A stretch of 41,320 nucleotides of DNA, from the NCBI RefSeq assembly GCF_900182575.1, contig NZ_FXSZ01000015.1, forward strand, positions 1 through 41,320. Reading direction: 5' to 3'. The notes below the pieces were generated by a model. That model searched no databases. It was not told the origin of the DNA and was given only the letters and a program-made list of their open reading frames with translations. Source of the stretch: Solitalea koreensis (lineage in GTDB: Bacteria > Bacteroidota > Bacteroidia > Sphingobacteriales > Sphingobacteriaceae). Position 1 is the first letter of the stretch. The number at the start of each line of letters is the position of its first letter. Positions 1 to 8,574 of the stretch are shown here, in pieces. Made by a program: the position numbers and the translations under genes.

Positions 1-80
1 CATTCCGAACAGAGCAGTTAAGCCCAACAGCGCCGATGGTACTGCGGTAAAACGTGGGAGAGTAGGTCGGTGCCGATCTT
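1..80 (+). rRNA. rrf: 5S ribosomal RNA, 3' part (5' end outside window)
   Basis: The window opens inside a 5S rRNA. The stretch with CCGAACAGAGCAGTTAAGCC, then GCGCCGATGGTACTGCGG and GGGAGAGTAGGTCGGTGCCG, is the conserved 3' two thirds of bacterial 5S rRNA. The 3' end is placed around base 78-80 by comparison with known 5S ends and is not exact. A strong terminator follows at once, so this is the last gene of an rRNA operon that lies to the left. Confidence 0.95.
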
Positions 81-85
81 TATTC

Positions 86-121
86 GAACCCCTTGAACCT
101 TGTTCAAGGGGTTCTTTTGTT
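86..121 (+). terminator. Rho-independent terminator of the rRNA operon
   Basis: A perfect 13-bp stem (GAACCCCTTGAAC at 86-98 with GTTCAAGGGGTTC at 102-114) has a 3-base loop and is followed by TTTTGTTT. It lies just after the 5S rRNA and ends the rRNA operon. Confidence 0.92.
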
Positions 122-355
122 TAAGGCCGTTCCATTTAAAAGTATCAGGATACTCAGTTTTCTATAATGGATAACGAAGTATAAGTTATTGAAGTATAAG
201 TTATTTTTGTACCTATCTAAACATTATACTGTATCCCGGTTAAACTTATTATCCATTTTTAAAATAAATTCTTTAGCCGATTTTGAATTAAGTAACTTAG
301 CTGTTTGTATTTAAATACTATAAATATATTTAACTGAAAATTAATTAATCCAACC

Positions 356-1336
356 ATGAGTGTATTATCACTATCGAGGCTTGAGGTTATGAGGCATATT
401 GAGTCGTATATCGAAGAAGCACTCAGTGAGTTTTTAACCCCTGTCGATAAAATTTGGCAACCAGCTGATCTATTGCCTGATGCAACCGGCGATAACTTCT
501 TTAAAGAAGTTAAAGAGCTGCAAAGTAGCGCCAAAGAACTTTCATATGATTTAGTCGCTGTTTTAATAGGGGATACCATTACAGAAGAAGCATTGCCAAC
601 TTATGAATCATGGTTATCAAGTTTGGAGAATGTTTCTGATGATTATAATGGGCCCTGGAGTAGATGGGTACGTGCATGGACTGGAGAAGAAAATCGCCAC
701 GGTGATGCATTAAATAAATATTTGTATTTGTCAGGTCGTGTTGATATGCGTAAAATGGAAATTTCAACACAATATCTCATTGCTGATGGTTTTGATATTG
801 GCACAGGTAAAGACCCCTATCGCAATTTTATTTACACTAGTTTTCAGGAAACAGCCACCAATTTATCTCATCGCCGTGTAGCTCAATTTGCTAAAAAAGA
901 AGGTGATACCTTGTTGGCTAAAATGTGTGGACATATCGCTGCGGACGAAGCTCGTCATGCACGCGCATATAAAGCATTTGTTGAAAAGATTCTTGAAGTT
1001 GATCCAAATGAAATGTTACTGGCATTTGAAGATATGATGCGTAAGAAAATTGTAATGCCGGCTCACTTTTTGCGTGAAATGGGATTGAAAATTGGTCAAA
1101 CTTTCGGTCATTTCACCGATGCCGCACAACGTTTAGGGGTGTATACAGCGAATGATTATACAGATATATTACGTGATTTAATTGATGATTGGAAAATCGA
1201 TCAATTGCAGAACCTTAATGAGGCAGGAGAAAAAGCTCGCGATTATTTGATGGCTTTGCCTGATCGTTTAAATCGTGTTGCTGAGCGTATGAAAAGCCCA
1301 ACTTTAGAATATAAGTTTAGCTGGATAAATGCCTAA
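356..1336 (+). CDS. Acyl-ACP desaturase (plant stearoyl-ACP desaturase type)
   Basis: A soluble di-iron desaturase that puts a cis double bond into acyl chains on acyl carrier protein, using O2 and reduced ferredoxin; it supplies unsaturated fatty acids for membrane lipids. The 326 residues carry the expected iron ligands: Glu near 77-78, E112 and H115 in EENRHG, E165 in FQET, and E198 and H201 in DEARH. The stretch EENRHGDALNKYLYLSGRVD is very close to the plant plastid enzymes. There is no signal peptide or membrane segment. The gene stands alone, with its own terminator after it and about 235 bp of AT-rich DNA before it. I see no clear promoter box or Shine-Dalgarno sequence; the start at 356 is the first ATG and fits the family length. 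The double-bond position cannot be read from the sequence. Confidence 0.92.
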   Translation: MSVLSLSRLEVMRHIESYIEEALSEFLTPVDKIWQPADLLPDATGDNFFKEVKELQSSAKELSYDLVAVLIGDTITEEALPTYESWLSSLENVSDDYNGPWSRWVRAWTGEENRHGDALNKYLYLSGRVDMRKMEISTQYLIADGFDIGTGKDPYRNFIYTSFQETATNLSHRRVAQFAKKEGDTLLAKMCGHIAADEARHARAYKAFVEKILEVDPNEMLLAFEDMMRKKIVMPAHFLREMGLKIGQTFGHFTDAAQRLGVYTANDYTDILRDLIDDWKIDQLQNLNEAGEKARDYLMALPDRLNRVAERMKSPTLEYKFSWINA

Positions 1337-1357
1337 GTCGTTTATCGAACATAAAAT

Positions 1358-1400
1358 AAAAAACCCGTACCTATTAGTTATTAGTGCGGGTTTTTTGTTT
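1358..1400. terminator. Terminator between convergent genes
   Basis: A 13-bp stem with one G-U pair (AAAAAACCCGTAC at 1358-1370 with GTGCGGGTTTTTT at 1384-1396) is followed by GTTTT. A-rich and T-rich flanks let it work on both strands, for the desaturase gene and for the convergent gene ending at 1416. Confidence 0.88.
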
Positions 1401-1415
1401 TATATCCTCTTTGTT

Positions 1416-1943
1416 TTAAGCCACAGCTTCTATTGTATTTCTTTTTGTATTAAGATAGTCGAAGAAAGTTGAGCAGAAATTCTTTTGTGCAAGCTTGGTT
1501 TCGGCTGAATGGTATGGAGTTGAATATAACTCAAACTGGTGTTTTATATAATTAATTCTGAAAATATAGCATGATTGGATCGTATGAACGGTTTCCTTAT
1601 GTCCGAATGAGGTTACAACATATTTCCGTTCTTGATTTTCAATTATTAAATAGATGCGTTGGTTGCAAATTTTGGCCACATATTTAAAATCAAAGCCCTC
1701 TACTAAATTGGGTTGTGCAACCAGGTTAGAAAGATGTTTTCTGAGTTCTTCCAGATCAAGAGGAATAACATCTCTTTTAATACCTACCATGTATTGTATT
1801 TCGTCGGGTAGGTTGTCGGGTGTAAGTTCACCGTTTTCGATTAATTTAACAAGACCGAAGCCTTTCCTTTCAGGCGTTTTGCTACCTCTTCTTCTATTTG
1901 AACGTAGAGCCCCCTTTGTTAATAGTTCTTTAATGATATTCAT
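1416..1943 (-). CDS. Hypothetical protein, 175 aa
   Basis: I do not recognise this protein. The N-terminus is very basic (SNRRRGSKTPERKGFG, about residues 15-30). A middle part is rich in acidic residues and leucine. The C-terminal half looks like a small alpha/beta fold with a pattern of short strands (YLIIENQERKYVVTSF and similar). There is no signal peptide, membrane segment or known catalytic motif. The ATG at 1943 follows an AT-rich region without a clear promoter box. Codon use and length look normal for a real gene, and it ends neatly at the shared terminator. The basic start could bind nucleic acid, but that is a guess. Confidence 0.65.
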   Translation of the reverse strand: MNIIKELLTKGALRSNRRRGSKTPERKGFGLVKLIENGELTPDNLPDEIQYMVGIKRDVIPLDLEELRKHLSNLVAQPNLVEGFDFKYVAKICNQRIYLIIENQERKYVVTSFGHKETVHTIQSCYIFRINYIKHQFELYSTPYHSAETKLAQKNFCSTFFDYLNTKRNTIEAVA

Positions 1944-2450
1944 AGTTGGTTGGTTTGGTTGTGTTGTAGTTTGAAGTTAGTAATATAATCTATAATTAAA
2001 AAATATCTGTAGTAATAATTTAAAATAATTACCATTGGTTAATAACTAATTTGCAATCTCCTTTACGTGCTCTTTTTATAGCATTCTATTTAAAAACATG
2101 GGTGAATGTTATTTGATCTATAGATGAAGATGATATTTGTAGTCTAATTAGGTATTGAAGTGTAGTTAAAATGATTTTATATCTGTTTTTTGATATCTAT
2201 TTCGTATAATTTTGGTTTAAATTAGAATATTTTGTGTAAAAAATATATTTTTTTATGATTTTATACTTGTTATGTGTCTTGTTTGTTTGTTAAAATGGCT
2301 AATTATTGATATTAATTGCTTGTTTGTTGTGTATTTTATATTATTTATTTTAATTTGGTTGGCATGTTATTTGTTTTTATAAAACAATTTGTCTTTTTTT
2401 ATAAAATAAATGAATGAAAAACATTTTTTCAACCTTTTAATTTTTATAAT
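1944..2450. other. AT-rich intergenic region upstream of amt
   Basis: About 500 bp without a believable gene. It is extremely AT-rich, with long T and A runs from about 2210 to 2440. It must hold the divergent promoters of the hypothetical gene (minus strand) and amt (plus strand). I looked for the Bacteroidota -7 box TAnnTTTG near 2451 and found only near misses, so amt regulation cannot be read here. Confidence 0.5.
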
Positions 2451-3836
2451 ATGAAAACATTTACACTAAGTCGAGTGATTCCATTCGCGGTTTTGGCTTT
2501 CGCGGCTATTTTTTCAATTTTTATTCCTTCATTGCCTAATTTTTCGGACACTTCAAAGTATAACAGTGCAGATATTGCTTGGGTTACTGTTGCGTCCGCC
2601 TTAGTTTTTCTGATGACACCTGGACTTTCTTTCTTTTATGGAGGAATGGTAAATCGTAAAAATGTAATCAGCACCATGATAAAAAGTTTTGTAGCTACTG
2701 GTGTTATTAGTTTCTTATGGGTTGTTGTTGGTTTTGGATTGTCATTCGGTCCATCAATAAGTGGGTTTGTAGGAAACCCTGCTTCTCATTTCTTTTTTAA
2801 GGATGTAAATAGCTCAAATCCATGGAACTTAGCTCCCACTATTCCATTGTTACTGTTCGCACTCTTTCAAATGAAGTTTGCTATTATTACTCCAGCCTTG
2901 GTAGTTGGCGCTGTAGCTGAACGTATTAAATTCACTTCTTACTTATTATTCATTGTATTATTTGGACTTTTAGTGTATGCACCAATAGCTCATTGGACCT
3001 GGCATCCAGATGGCTTACTATTTAAAATGGGTGTGCTCGATTTTGCAGGAGGTACAGTTGTACATATCTCTGCCGGATGTGCTGCATTAGCCGGGGCTAT
3101 TGTATTAAAAAAGAGAAGATCATCTGCTGTACAACCAGCCAATGTTCCATATGTATTGCTTGGAACAGGATTGTTATGGTTCGGATGGTTTGGTTTCAAT
3201 GCGGGTTCTGCTTTAGCAGCAAATGATTTAGCCGTTTCAGCTTTTGCAACTACGAATACAGCAGCCGCCGTGGCTGGTTTAGCATGGATGTTATTTGATT
3301 ATGCACGAGGTAAGAAGCCGAGCGTGTTAGGTTTCTGTATAGGTGCTGTCGTGGGTTTAGTAGCAATTACACCGGCGGCAGGTTTTGTAGCCATTCCTCA
3401 AAGTGCATTTATCGGATTTACAGCTGCTATTATCTCTAACATCGCTGTTCACTGGAAAGATAAAGCTGGCGTTGATGATACATTGGATGTTTTTGCTTGT
3501 CATGGTTTGGGAGGAATAGTAGGTATGATTTTAACCGGCGTATTTGCTACCAAAACTGTTAATGGTGCTGGTGGAATTGGATTATGGTACGGTGAAACCA
3601 CCCTGTTTATCGCCCAGCTAAAAGGTCTTCTTATTGTAGTTGCCTACAGCTTTACTGTGGCATTCGGAATTTTTAAACTTCTTAATGTATTAAATCCAAT
3701 CAGAGTATCAAATGGAGAAGAAGAAACCGGTTTGGACGAAACCCAACACGGTGAACAATATCTTCAAGGTACCTTATTGGTTGATTACAACGGAAGTTTG
3801 GTTGCAACAAAAGCTCCCTCTAGCGTATCGCTCTAA
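2451..3836 (+). CDS. amt: Ammonium transporter, Amt/Rh family
   Basis: An inner-membrane channel that takes up ammonium for nitrogen assimilation. The 461 residues contain 11-12 membrane segments. Family motifs are visible: MTPGLSFFYGGMVNRKNV near residues 55-72, the twin pore histidines H205 (GTVVHISAG) and H351 (FACHGLGG), and GFNAGSALAAN near 248-258. The N-terminal hydrophobic segment (about 8-28) may be a signal peptide, as in other Amt trimers. No P-II gene (glnK/glnB) is adjacent, which is unusual, since amt is often paired with one. A large hairpin and an outer-membrane protein gene follow on the same strand, suggesting co-transcription. Nitrogen-dependent control is likely, but no operator is visible. 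Confidence 0.95.
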   Translation: MKTFTLSRVIPFAVLAFAAIFSIFIPSLPNFSDTSKYNSADIAWVTVASALVFLMTPGLSFFYGGMVNRKNVISTMIKSFVATGVISFLWVVVGFGLSFGPSISGFVGNPASHFFFKDVNSSNPWNLAPTIPLLLFALFQMKFAIITPALVVGAVAERIKFTSYLLFIVLFGLLVYAPIAHWTWHPDGLLFKMGVLDFAGGTVVHISAGCAALAGAIVLKKRRSSAVQPANVPYVLLGTGLLWFGWFGFNAGSALAANDLAVSAFATTNTAAAVAGLAWMLFDYARGKKPSVLGFCIGAVVGLVAITPAAGFVAIPQSAFIGFTAAIISNIAVHWKDKAGVDDTLDVFACHGLGGIVGMILTGVFATKTVNGAGGIGLWYGETTLFIAQLKGLLIVVAYSFTVAFGIFKLLNVLNPIRVSNGEEETGLDETQHGEQYLQGTLLVDYNGSLVATKAPSSVSL

Positions 3837-3880
3837 TTAAAAAATGTAACAAGATTATTTTTCTATGAGAATATAAAAAA

Positions 3881-3928
3881 GGTACGTCGGAGATGTACAC
3901 TATCTGGAACATAGTGCTCTGACGTACC
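3881..3928 (+). promoter_or_regulatory. Long hairpin between amt and the porin gene
   Basis: GGTACGTCGGAG (3881-3892) pairs with CTCTGACGTACC (3917-3928, one G-U pair). Inside it CACTAT (3898-3903) pairs with ATAGTG (3911-3916) around a 7-base loop, leaving a 5-base bulge on the left side. No T-run follows on the plus strand, so it is not a classical terminator for amt. An A-run precedes it, which would make it a good minus-strand terminator, yet no minus-strand gene is near. An RNA stability or processing hairpin that sets different levels of the two products is the simplest reading. Confidence 0.6.
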
Positions 3929-3952
3929 TGAACAAACATAAGTTACAAAACA

Positions 3953-5014
3953 ATGATACGAAAAATTTCTGCTACAATAATAGCAGCCTTGGTTTGTTAT
4001 GGAACAGCTTTGGCGCAAACTGATGATAATGCAAATAAAAAGACGGCTTTAAAGTTTTCGGGTTCGGCTGATGTCTATGTAAAATATGATATGCTTAAAA
4101 ATCCTGCCAATACATATACCAGCTTTACTAAGTCGCATAGCTCTTTCGAACTCGGAATGGTTTCCGGAAAAGTAGAACATCAAGGGAATAAAGTAAGTTT
4201 TGTTGGTGATATCGGATTTGGAAAAAGGGTAGAGCAATTTACCTATAACGATAACAAAAGTCAGATCATGATCAAGCAATTGTATTTAACCTATTCGCCT
4301 GCTTCGTTTCTAAAATTATCAATGGGGAGCTGGGGTACGCATGTAGGCTATGAATTGGTTGATCCTTACTTAAATCGTAATTACAGCATGTCGTATATGT
4401 TTTCCTACGGACCGTTTTTTCATACGGGTTTAAAAGCCGATTTTGCATTTGGGCAGCATGCATTTATGGTCGGCCTAACTAACCCTACTGACTTGAAATC
4501 GGCTTTGAGTACCAGTACCAAGTATTTTATCGGGCAATACAGCTACACCACTGGGAATGGTAATTTCAAATCGTATTTTAATCTGCTAGCCGGAAAACAA
4601 AAGGACGATTCGCTCAAAGTATCTCAATTGGATGTGGTGATGACTCAAAAGGTTAACGATCATTTTTCTCTCGGACTGAATGCTACGGTTAGTAATTCGA
4701 AATACGATGTGGAGGATACAAAGAAGTGGTGGGGAACGGCCTTGTATGTAAATTATGACGCAGCTAAATTGTGGGGTGCAACTCTAAGAACTGAATACTT
4801 CAATGACAGTGAACGGTTAAATGTATTTAGTAATACTGCTTCTGGTGGAAGCGTGTTGTCCAATACCTTATCCCTTAATTTTAAATTGAGTGCGCTTACC
4901 ATCGTTCCCGAAATGCGTTATGAATATGCCAACAAACCGATTTTTTCTAACCTTGAGGGCGGAGTTAAAAATCACGACACTAATTTCTTGCTGGCGGCTG
5001 TTTATCAGTTTTAG
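3953..5014 (+). CDS. Outer-membrane beta-barrel (porin-like) protein downstream of amt
   Basis: A 353-residue secreted protein with a clear signal peptide (residues 1-21, cut after TALA). The rest shows the alternating pattern of beta strands of an outer-membrane barrel, and it ends in the aromatic residue F (LAAVYQF), as outer-membrane proteins do. It lies 116 bp after amt, and I see no promoter box just before it, so it is probably read through from amt. A role as the outer-membrane pore for ammonium or a small nitrogen compound is inferred only from the neighbour. I cannot place it in a named porin family with certainty. Confidence 0.75.
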   Translation: MIRKISATIIAALVCYGTALAQTDDNANKKTALKFSGSADVYVKYDMLKNPANTYTSFTKSHSSFELGMVSGKVEHQGNKVSFVGDIGFGKRVEQFTYNDNKSQIMIKQLYLTYSPASFLKLSMGSWGTHVGYELVDPYLNRNYSMSYMFSYGPFFHTGLKADFAFGQHAFMVGLTNPTDLKSALSTSTKYFIGQYSYTTGNGNFKSYFNLLAGKQKDDSLKVSQLDVVMTQKVNDHFSLGLNATVSNSKYDVEDTKKWWGTALYVNYDAAKLWGATLRTEYFNDSERLNVFSNTASGGSVLSNTLSLNFKLSALTIVPEMRYEYANKPIFSNLEGGVKNHDTNFLLAAVYQF

Positions 5015-5191
5015 AATAGATAATACTTTCTATTGTGTTGTTGAAAATCAGGGAATTAAGCCCGGATTTGTTAGTTATACTGACTACGAAATATTCCTAA
5101 GCTGCTGCCTTAGAAAGAAAAATTGTGAAGTATTTTATATCGTTTCTTCTATTGTAACCAAAATAATATACTAATTAATGATTACTAAGTA

Positions 5192-5199
5192 TATTTTTG
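5192..5199 (+). promoter_or_regulatory. Candidate -7 box for the M16 peptidase gene
   Basis: TATTTTTG matches the Bacteroidota -7 consensus TAnnTTTG and lies 33 bases before the ATG at 5233. No clear -33 TTG is found 19 bases upstream. If real, it overlaps a possible ATG at 5197 and supports the later start. Confidence 0.35.
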
Positions 5200-5232
5200 A
5201 ATTTTAATCTTTATTCAATTTTTACAAATAGT

Positions 5233-8169
5233 ATGAAAATAAAATCATTACTACTCCTGGTAGCATTTGTCTTTTCGTATCAATTTACTTACTCTCAAAG
5301 TAAATATGAATGGAAACAGGCTTCAGCAGCTGGTTACACCTATAAGTATGTAACCAATGATCCTATGCAAACACGTTTTTACACCTTGAAAAATGGAATG
5401 CGTGTTATTTTAAGTGTTAACCACAAAGACCCTCGCGTTACTGCAAAAATTGCTGTAAGAGCAGGTAGTAATAACGATCCAAAAGATCATACTGGTTTGG
5501 CGCATTACCTCGAACATTTATTATTTAAAGGTACAGACAAGTATGGTTCTTTAGACTGGGCTAAAGAAAAACCATTATTGGATAAAATTGAAGATTTGTA
5601 TGAAGTATACAATTCTACTACTGATGTTGCTAAACGTAAAGAAATTTACAAGGAAATAGATAAGGTTTCAGGCGAAGCATCTAAATATGCCATTGCTAAT
5701 GAATATGATAAATTAATGTCATCTATAGGCTCACAAGGAACTAATGCGCATACCTCGGTTGAAGAAACCGTGTATGAAGAAGATGTTCCGGCTAGTTCTT
5801 TAAATAAGTATTTGCTGATACAAGCCGAACGTTTCCGTTATCCTGTTTTCCGTATTTTCCACACCGAGCTGGAAGCTGTTTATGAAGAGAAAAATCGTGG
5901 TTTGGATAATGATGGTAAGAAAATGTATGAAGCCACAAATTATTATCTTTTCCCGACCCATAACTATGGTCAGCAAACTACTATTGGTACCATTGAGCAC
6001 CTGAAAAATCCTTCAATAAAAGCCATTCGTCAGTTCTACAACACGTACTATGTACCGAACAATATGGCTATTATTCTTTCAGGTGATTTCAATCCGGATG
6101 AAGCAGTGAAGGAGATCGATAAGCAATTTGCTTATATGCAAGCCAAACCGGTTCAAGAATACAAACCGGCTCCTGAACAACCAATTTCAGCTCCGATTAT
6201 TCACGATATTTACGGTCCTAGTGCTGAAAGTATGCGCATTTGCTACAGAACCCCTGCTGAAGGTACGCATGATGTATTAATGATCGATTTGATTTCCACG
6301 ATTTTGAGTAACGGGAAAGCTGGTTTATTAGACCTTAATTTGAATAAGCAACAAAAGTTGCAAAGTGCAGGTGCTGGACTTAATCAATTCAAAGACTATG
6401 GCGCTTTCTGTCTTACAGGAAGTCCAAAACAAGGTCAGTCTTTAGAAGAGGTGAAAGATCTGTTAATGGAGCAGATCGAAAAACTGAAAAAAGGTGATTT
6501 TGATGAATCATTGCTTGAAGCTGTAGTGGCGAACAGTAAGCTTGGAGAAATACAAGGTCTTGAAGGAAATGATAACAGGGCTCAAGCTTTAATGACCTGC
6601 TTTATCCAAAACAAAGGAGAAGGATGGGATAAGAGTGTTTCGTGGTTAGATGACGAGGCTAAAATTACCAAAAAACAAGTGGTTGATTTTGCCAATACCT
6701 TCTTTAAGAATAACTACTTAATACTTTATAAACGTAAAGGTGAAGATAAAAACAGTTTGAAAGTTGAGAAGCCACCTATTACTCCTGTTGAAACCAATGC
6801 AGGTAAACAATCGGCTTTTGTAACGATGATTAAAAACATGCCTTCAACGCCTGTTAAGCCTCAATGGATGGATTTTAACAAAGACATTCAGCACGGTAAA
6901 ATTGGAAATGCAAGCGTATTGTACACTCAAAATAAAGATAACCAGTTATACCGTGTGTATTATAAGTTTGATATGGGTAGCTGGAATAACAAATTGTTGC
7001 CATTTGCATTTTCGTACCTGTCGTTTTTAGGAACTGAAAAATACACTCCTGAGCAAATTAGTAAAGCGTACTATAGCATTGCGAGCAACTTTAATTTAGC
7101 AGCCGGAAGCGATGAGAGTATGGTAACCATTACTGGTTTGCAAGAGAATTTTACGAAAGCGGTAACAATGTTTGAGGAGATCATCAACAATTGTAAAGCG
7201 AATGATGCAGCACTTGCAGCATTTAAAAATCGTATAATGAAATCACGTAGCGACGCCAAATCAAACAAGGGCGCTATCATGAAAGGGCTTACAAGCTATG
7301 CTGTTTATGGTGCTAAAAATCCATTTAATTATAGCCTGACTGATCAAGAGATTGCCAATATTACTGCTGAGCAATTGGTTGATCTATTGCATAATTTGAT
7401 GAATTATAAGCATACCATAATTTACTTCGGACCTGAGTCATTATCGAAATTTACAACCACCTTAGCTGGTTTACATAAAATGCCTGCAACATTCAAAGAT
7501 TGCCCGGCAGCCGTTAAGTTTAATCGCACATCTCAAACTGCAAATCAAGTGTTGTTTGCTAATTATGATATGGTTCAATCAGAAATTAACTGGGTGCGTA
7601 ACACTTCACTCTTCAATGCAGAAAAGCAACCGATGATTGATTTGTTCAATGATTATTTTGGAGGAGGAATGGGTTCAATTGTTTTCCAAACTATTCGTGA
7701 ATCAAAAGCATTAGCTTATTCAACTTATGCCAGCTATCGTACCCCTTCTAAGAAAGAAGAGCCTTATACCATTTCGGCTTATGTGGGTTGCCAGGCTGAT
7801 AAAATGAAAGAGGCGATTAAAGGTATGAACGAGTTGTTGAATACCTTACCGCAGGTAAACAAATCCTTTGAAGTAGCTAAAGTGGGTGAGAAAAATAACA
7901 TCGAAACCTCACGTATTACGCAGGATGGAGTTATTTTCGCTTACTTGAATGTTCAAAAGAAAGGCCTGAATTACGATCCTCGTAAAAAAGAATATGAAGC
8001 ATTAGATAAAATCAGCCTTGATGATATTACAAAATTCCATCAACAAGAACTAGCCAATAAGCCATACACCTATTGCATTATGGCTTCTGATAAAAAGGTT
8101 AATATGGAAGATTTAAAGAACATCGGAGACCTGAAAACCTTAAGTTTAGAAGAAATCTTTGGATACTAA
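5233..8169 (+). CDS. M16 family zinc metallopeptidase, secreted, two-unit form
   Basis: A large periplasmic or envelope peptidase of the pitrilysin/insulinase family. The 978 residues start with a signal peptide (MKIKSLLLLVAFVFSY..., cut near residue 22). The inverted zinc motif HxxEH is HYLEH at about 91-95. The distal glutamates lie in ELEAVYEEKNRG near 212-221. The C-terminal unit keeps the family motif around IRESKALAYSTYASY. An upstream in-frame ATG at 5197 would add 12 residues before the signal peptide; I prefer 5233 because the signal peptide starts there and a promoter-like box overlaps 5197. About 50 residues are inserted between the zinc motif and the distal glutamate compared with E. 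coli pitrilysin. The substrate is unknown; peptide turnover is likely. Confidence 0.93.
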   Translation: MKIKSLLLLVAFVFSYQFTYSQSKYEWKQASAAGYTYKYVTNDPMQTRFYTLKNGMRVILSVNHKDPRVTAKIAVRAGSNNDPKDHTGLAHYLEHLLFKGTDKYGSLDWAKEKPLLDKIEDLYEVYNSTTDVAKRKEIYKEIDKVSGEASKYAIANEYDKLMSSIGSQGTNAHTSVEETVYEEDVPASSLNKYLLIQAERFRYPVFRIFHTELEAVYEEKNRGLDNDGKKMYEATNYYLFPTHNYGQQTTIGTIEHLKNPSIKAIRQFYNTYYVPNNMAIILSGDFNPDEAVKEIDKQFAYMQAKPVQEYKPAPEQPISAPIIHDIYGPSAESMRICYRTPAEGTHDVLMIDLISTILSNGKAGLLDLNLNKQQKLQSAGAGLNQFKDYGAFCLTGSPKQGQSLEEVKDLLMEQIEKLKKGDFDESLLEAVVANSKLGEIQGLEGNDNRAQALMTCFIQNKGEGWDKSVSWLDDEAKITKKQVVDFANTFFKNNYLILYKRKGEDKNSLKVEKPPITPVETNAGKQSAFVTMIKNMPSTPVKPQWMDFNKDIQHGKIGNASVLYTQNKDNQLYRVYYKFDMGSWNNKLLPFAFSYLSFLGTEKYTPEQISKAYYSIASNFNLAAGSDESMVTITGLQENFTKAVTMFEEIINNCKANDAALAAFKNRIMKSRSDAKSNKGAIMKGLTSYAVYGAKNPFNYSLTDQEIANITAEQLVDLLHNLMNYKHTIIYFGPESLSKFTTTLAGLHKMPATFKDCPAAVKFNRTSQTANQVLFANYDMVQSEINWVRNTSLFNAEKQPMIDLFNDYFGGGMGSIVFQTIRESKALAYSTYASYRTPSKKEEPYTISAYVGCQADKMKEAIKGMNELLNTLPQVNKSFEVAKVGEKNNIETSRITQDGVIFAYLNVQKKGLNYDPRKKEYEALDKISLDDITKFHQQELANKPYTYCIMASDKKVNMEDLKNIGDLKTLSLEEIFGY

Positions 8170-8192
8170 CCTCATGAATTTTTTCAAAAGTA

Positions 8193-8230
8193 AAAGCCCT
8201 AATGCCATTCGGTATTAGGGCTTTGCTTTT
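8193..8230 (+). terminator. Terminator after the M16 peptidase gene
   Basis: A 14-bp stem (AAAGCCCTAATGCC at 8193-8206 with GGTATTAGGGCTTT at 8211-8224, one G-U pair) has a 4-base loop, followed by GCTTTTG. It begins 24 bases after the stop codon. Confidence 0.9.
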
Positions 8231-8339
8231 GAAATCGTTGTGCTACTTGTGTCATCTTTTAGGAACGAAACATCTAAGCCTAAATGTATTGAACTTAAAG
8301 ATTCCTCATGTCTACCAATGACATAAACTACTATAAATC

Positions 8340-8482
8340 CATAGGGACGAAATTTTAGTTGTTGTACTGATTTTCTATAAACATGCCATCCCTCCGGGAT
8401 TCACTAAGTTAAATCAGTTACCAATGTTAGTATTTTCAAAGACGAAAGTTGACCCGGATGAAATTCCTGCAGAATCCCTATG
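8340..8482. repeat. Palindromic intergenic element, possibly a dispersed repeat
   Basis: Between two terminators lies about 240 bp without a gene. CATAGGGA (8340-8347) is the exact inverted copy of TCCCTATG (8475-8482), and GGGATTC (8396-8402) of GAATCCC (8472-8478). Phrases such as ATAGGGACGAA and CCATCCCTCCGGGATTCA resemble intergenic repeats I have seen in other Bacteroidota genomes. Only one copy is in this window, so repeat status is not proven. The remaining bases (8231-8339) show nothing. Confidence 0.4.
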
Positions 8483-8487
8483 ATATT

Positions 8488-8531
8488 AAAAAGCCGCTGA
8501 GCATTGAATATACAATTTTCAGCGGCTTTTT
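8488..8531. terminator. Terminator of the amidase gene (works on both strands)
   Basis: AAAAAGCCGCTGA (8488-8500) pairs perfectly with TCAGCGGCTTTTT (8519-8531), with ATTG/CAAT pairing inside the loop. T-runs on both strands let it stop the minus-strand amidase gene ending at 8575 and back up the plus-strand terminator. Confidence 0.88.
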
Positions 8532-8574
8532 GGTTGATTAAAGTTTTAGGTTAAAACTTTCGCTTTTAAGGGAG

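Noticed and set aside
4890..5174. A 94-codon frame overlapping the end of the porin-like gene
   Set aside because: It starts inside the barrel gene in another frame and continues into AT-rich spacer; no family features.
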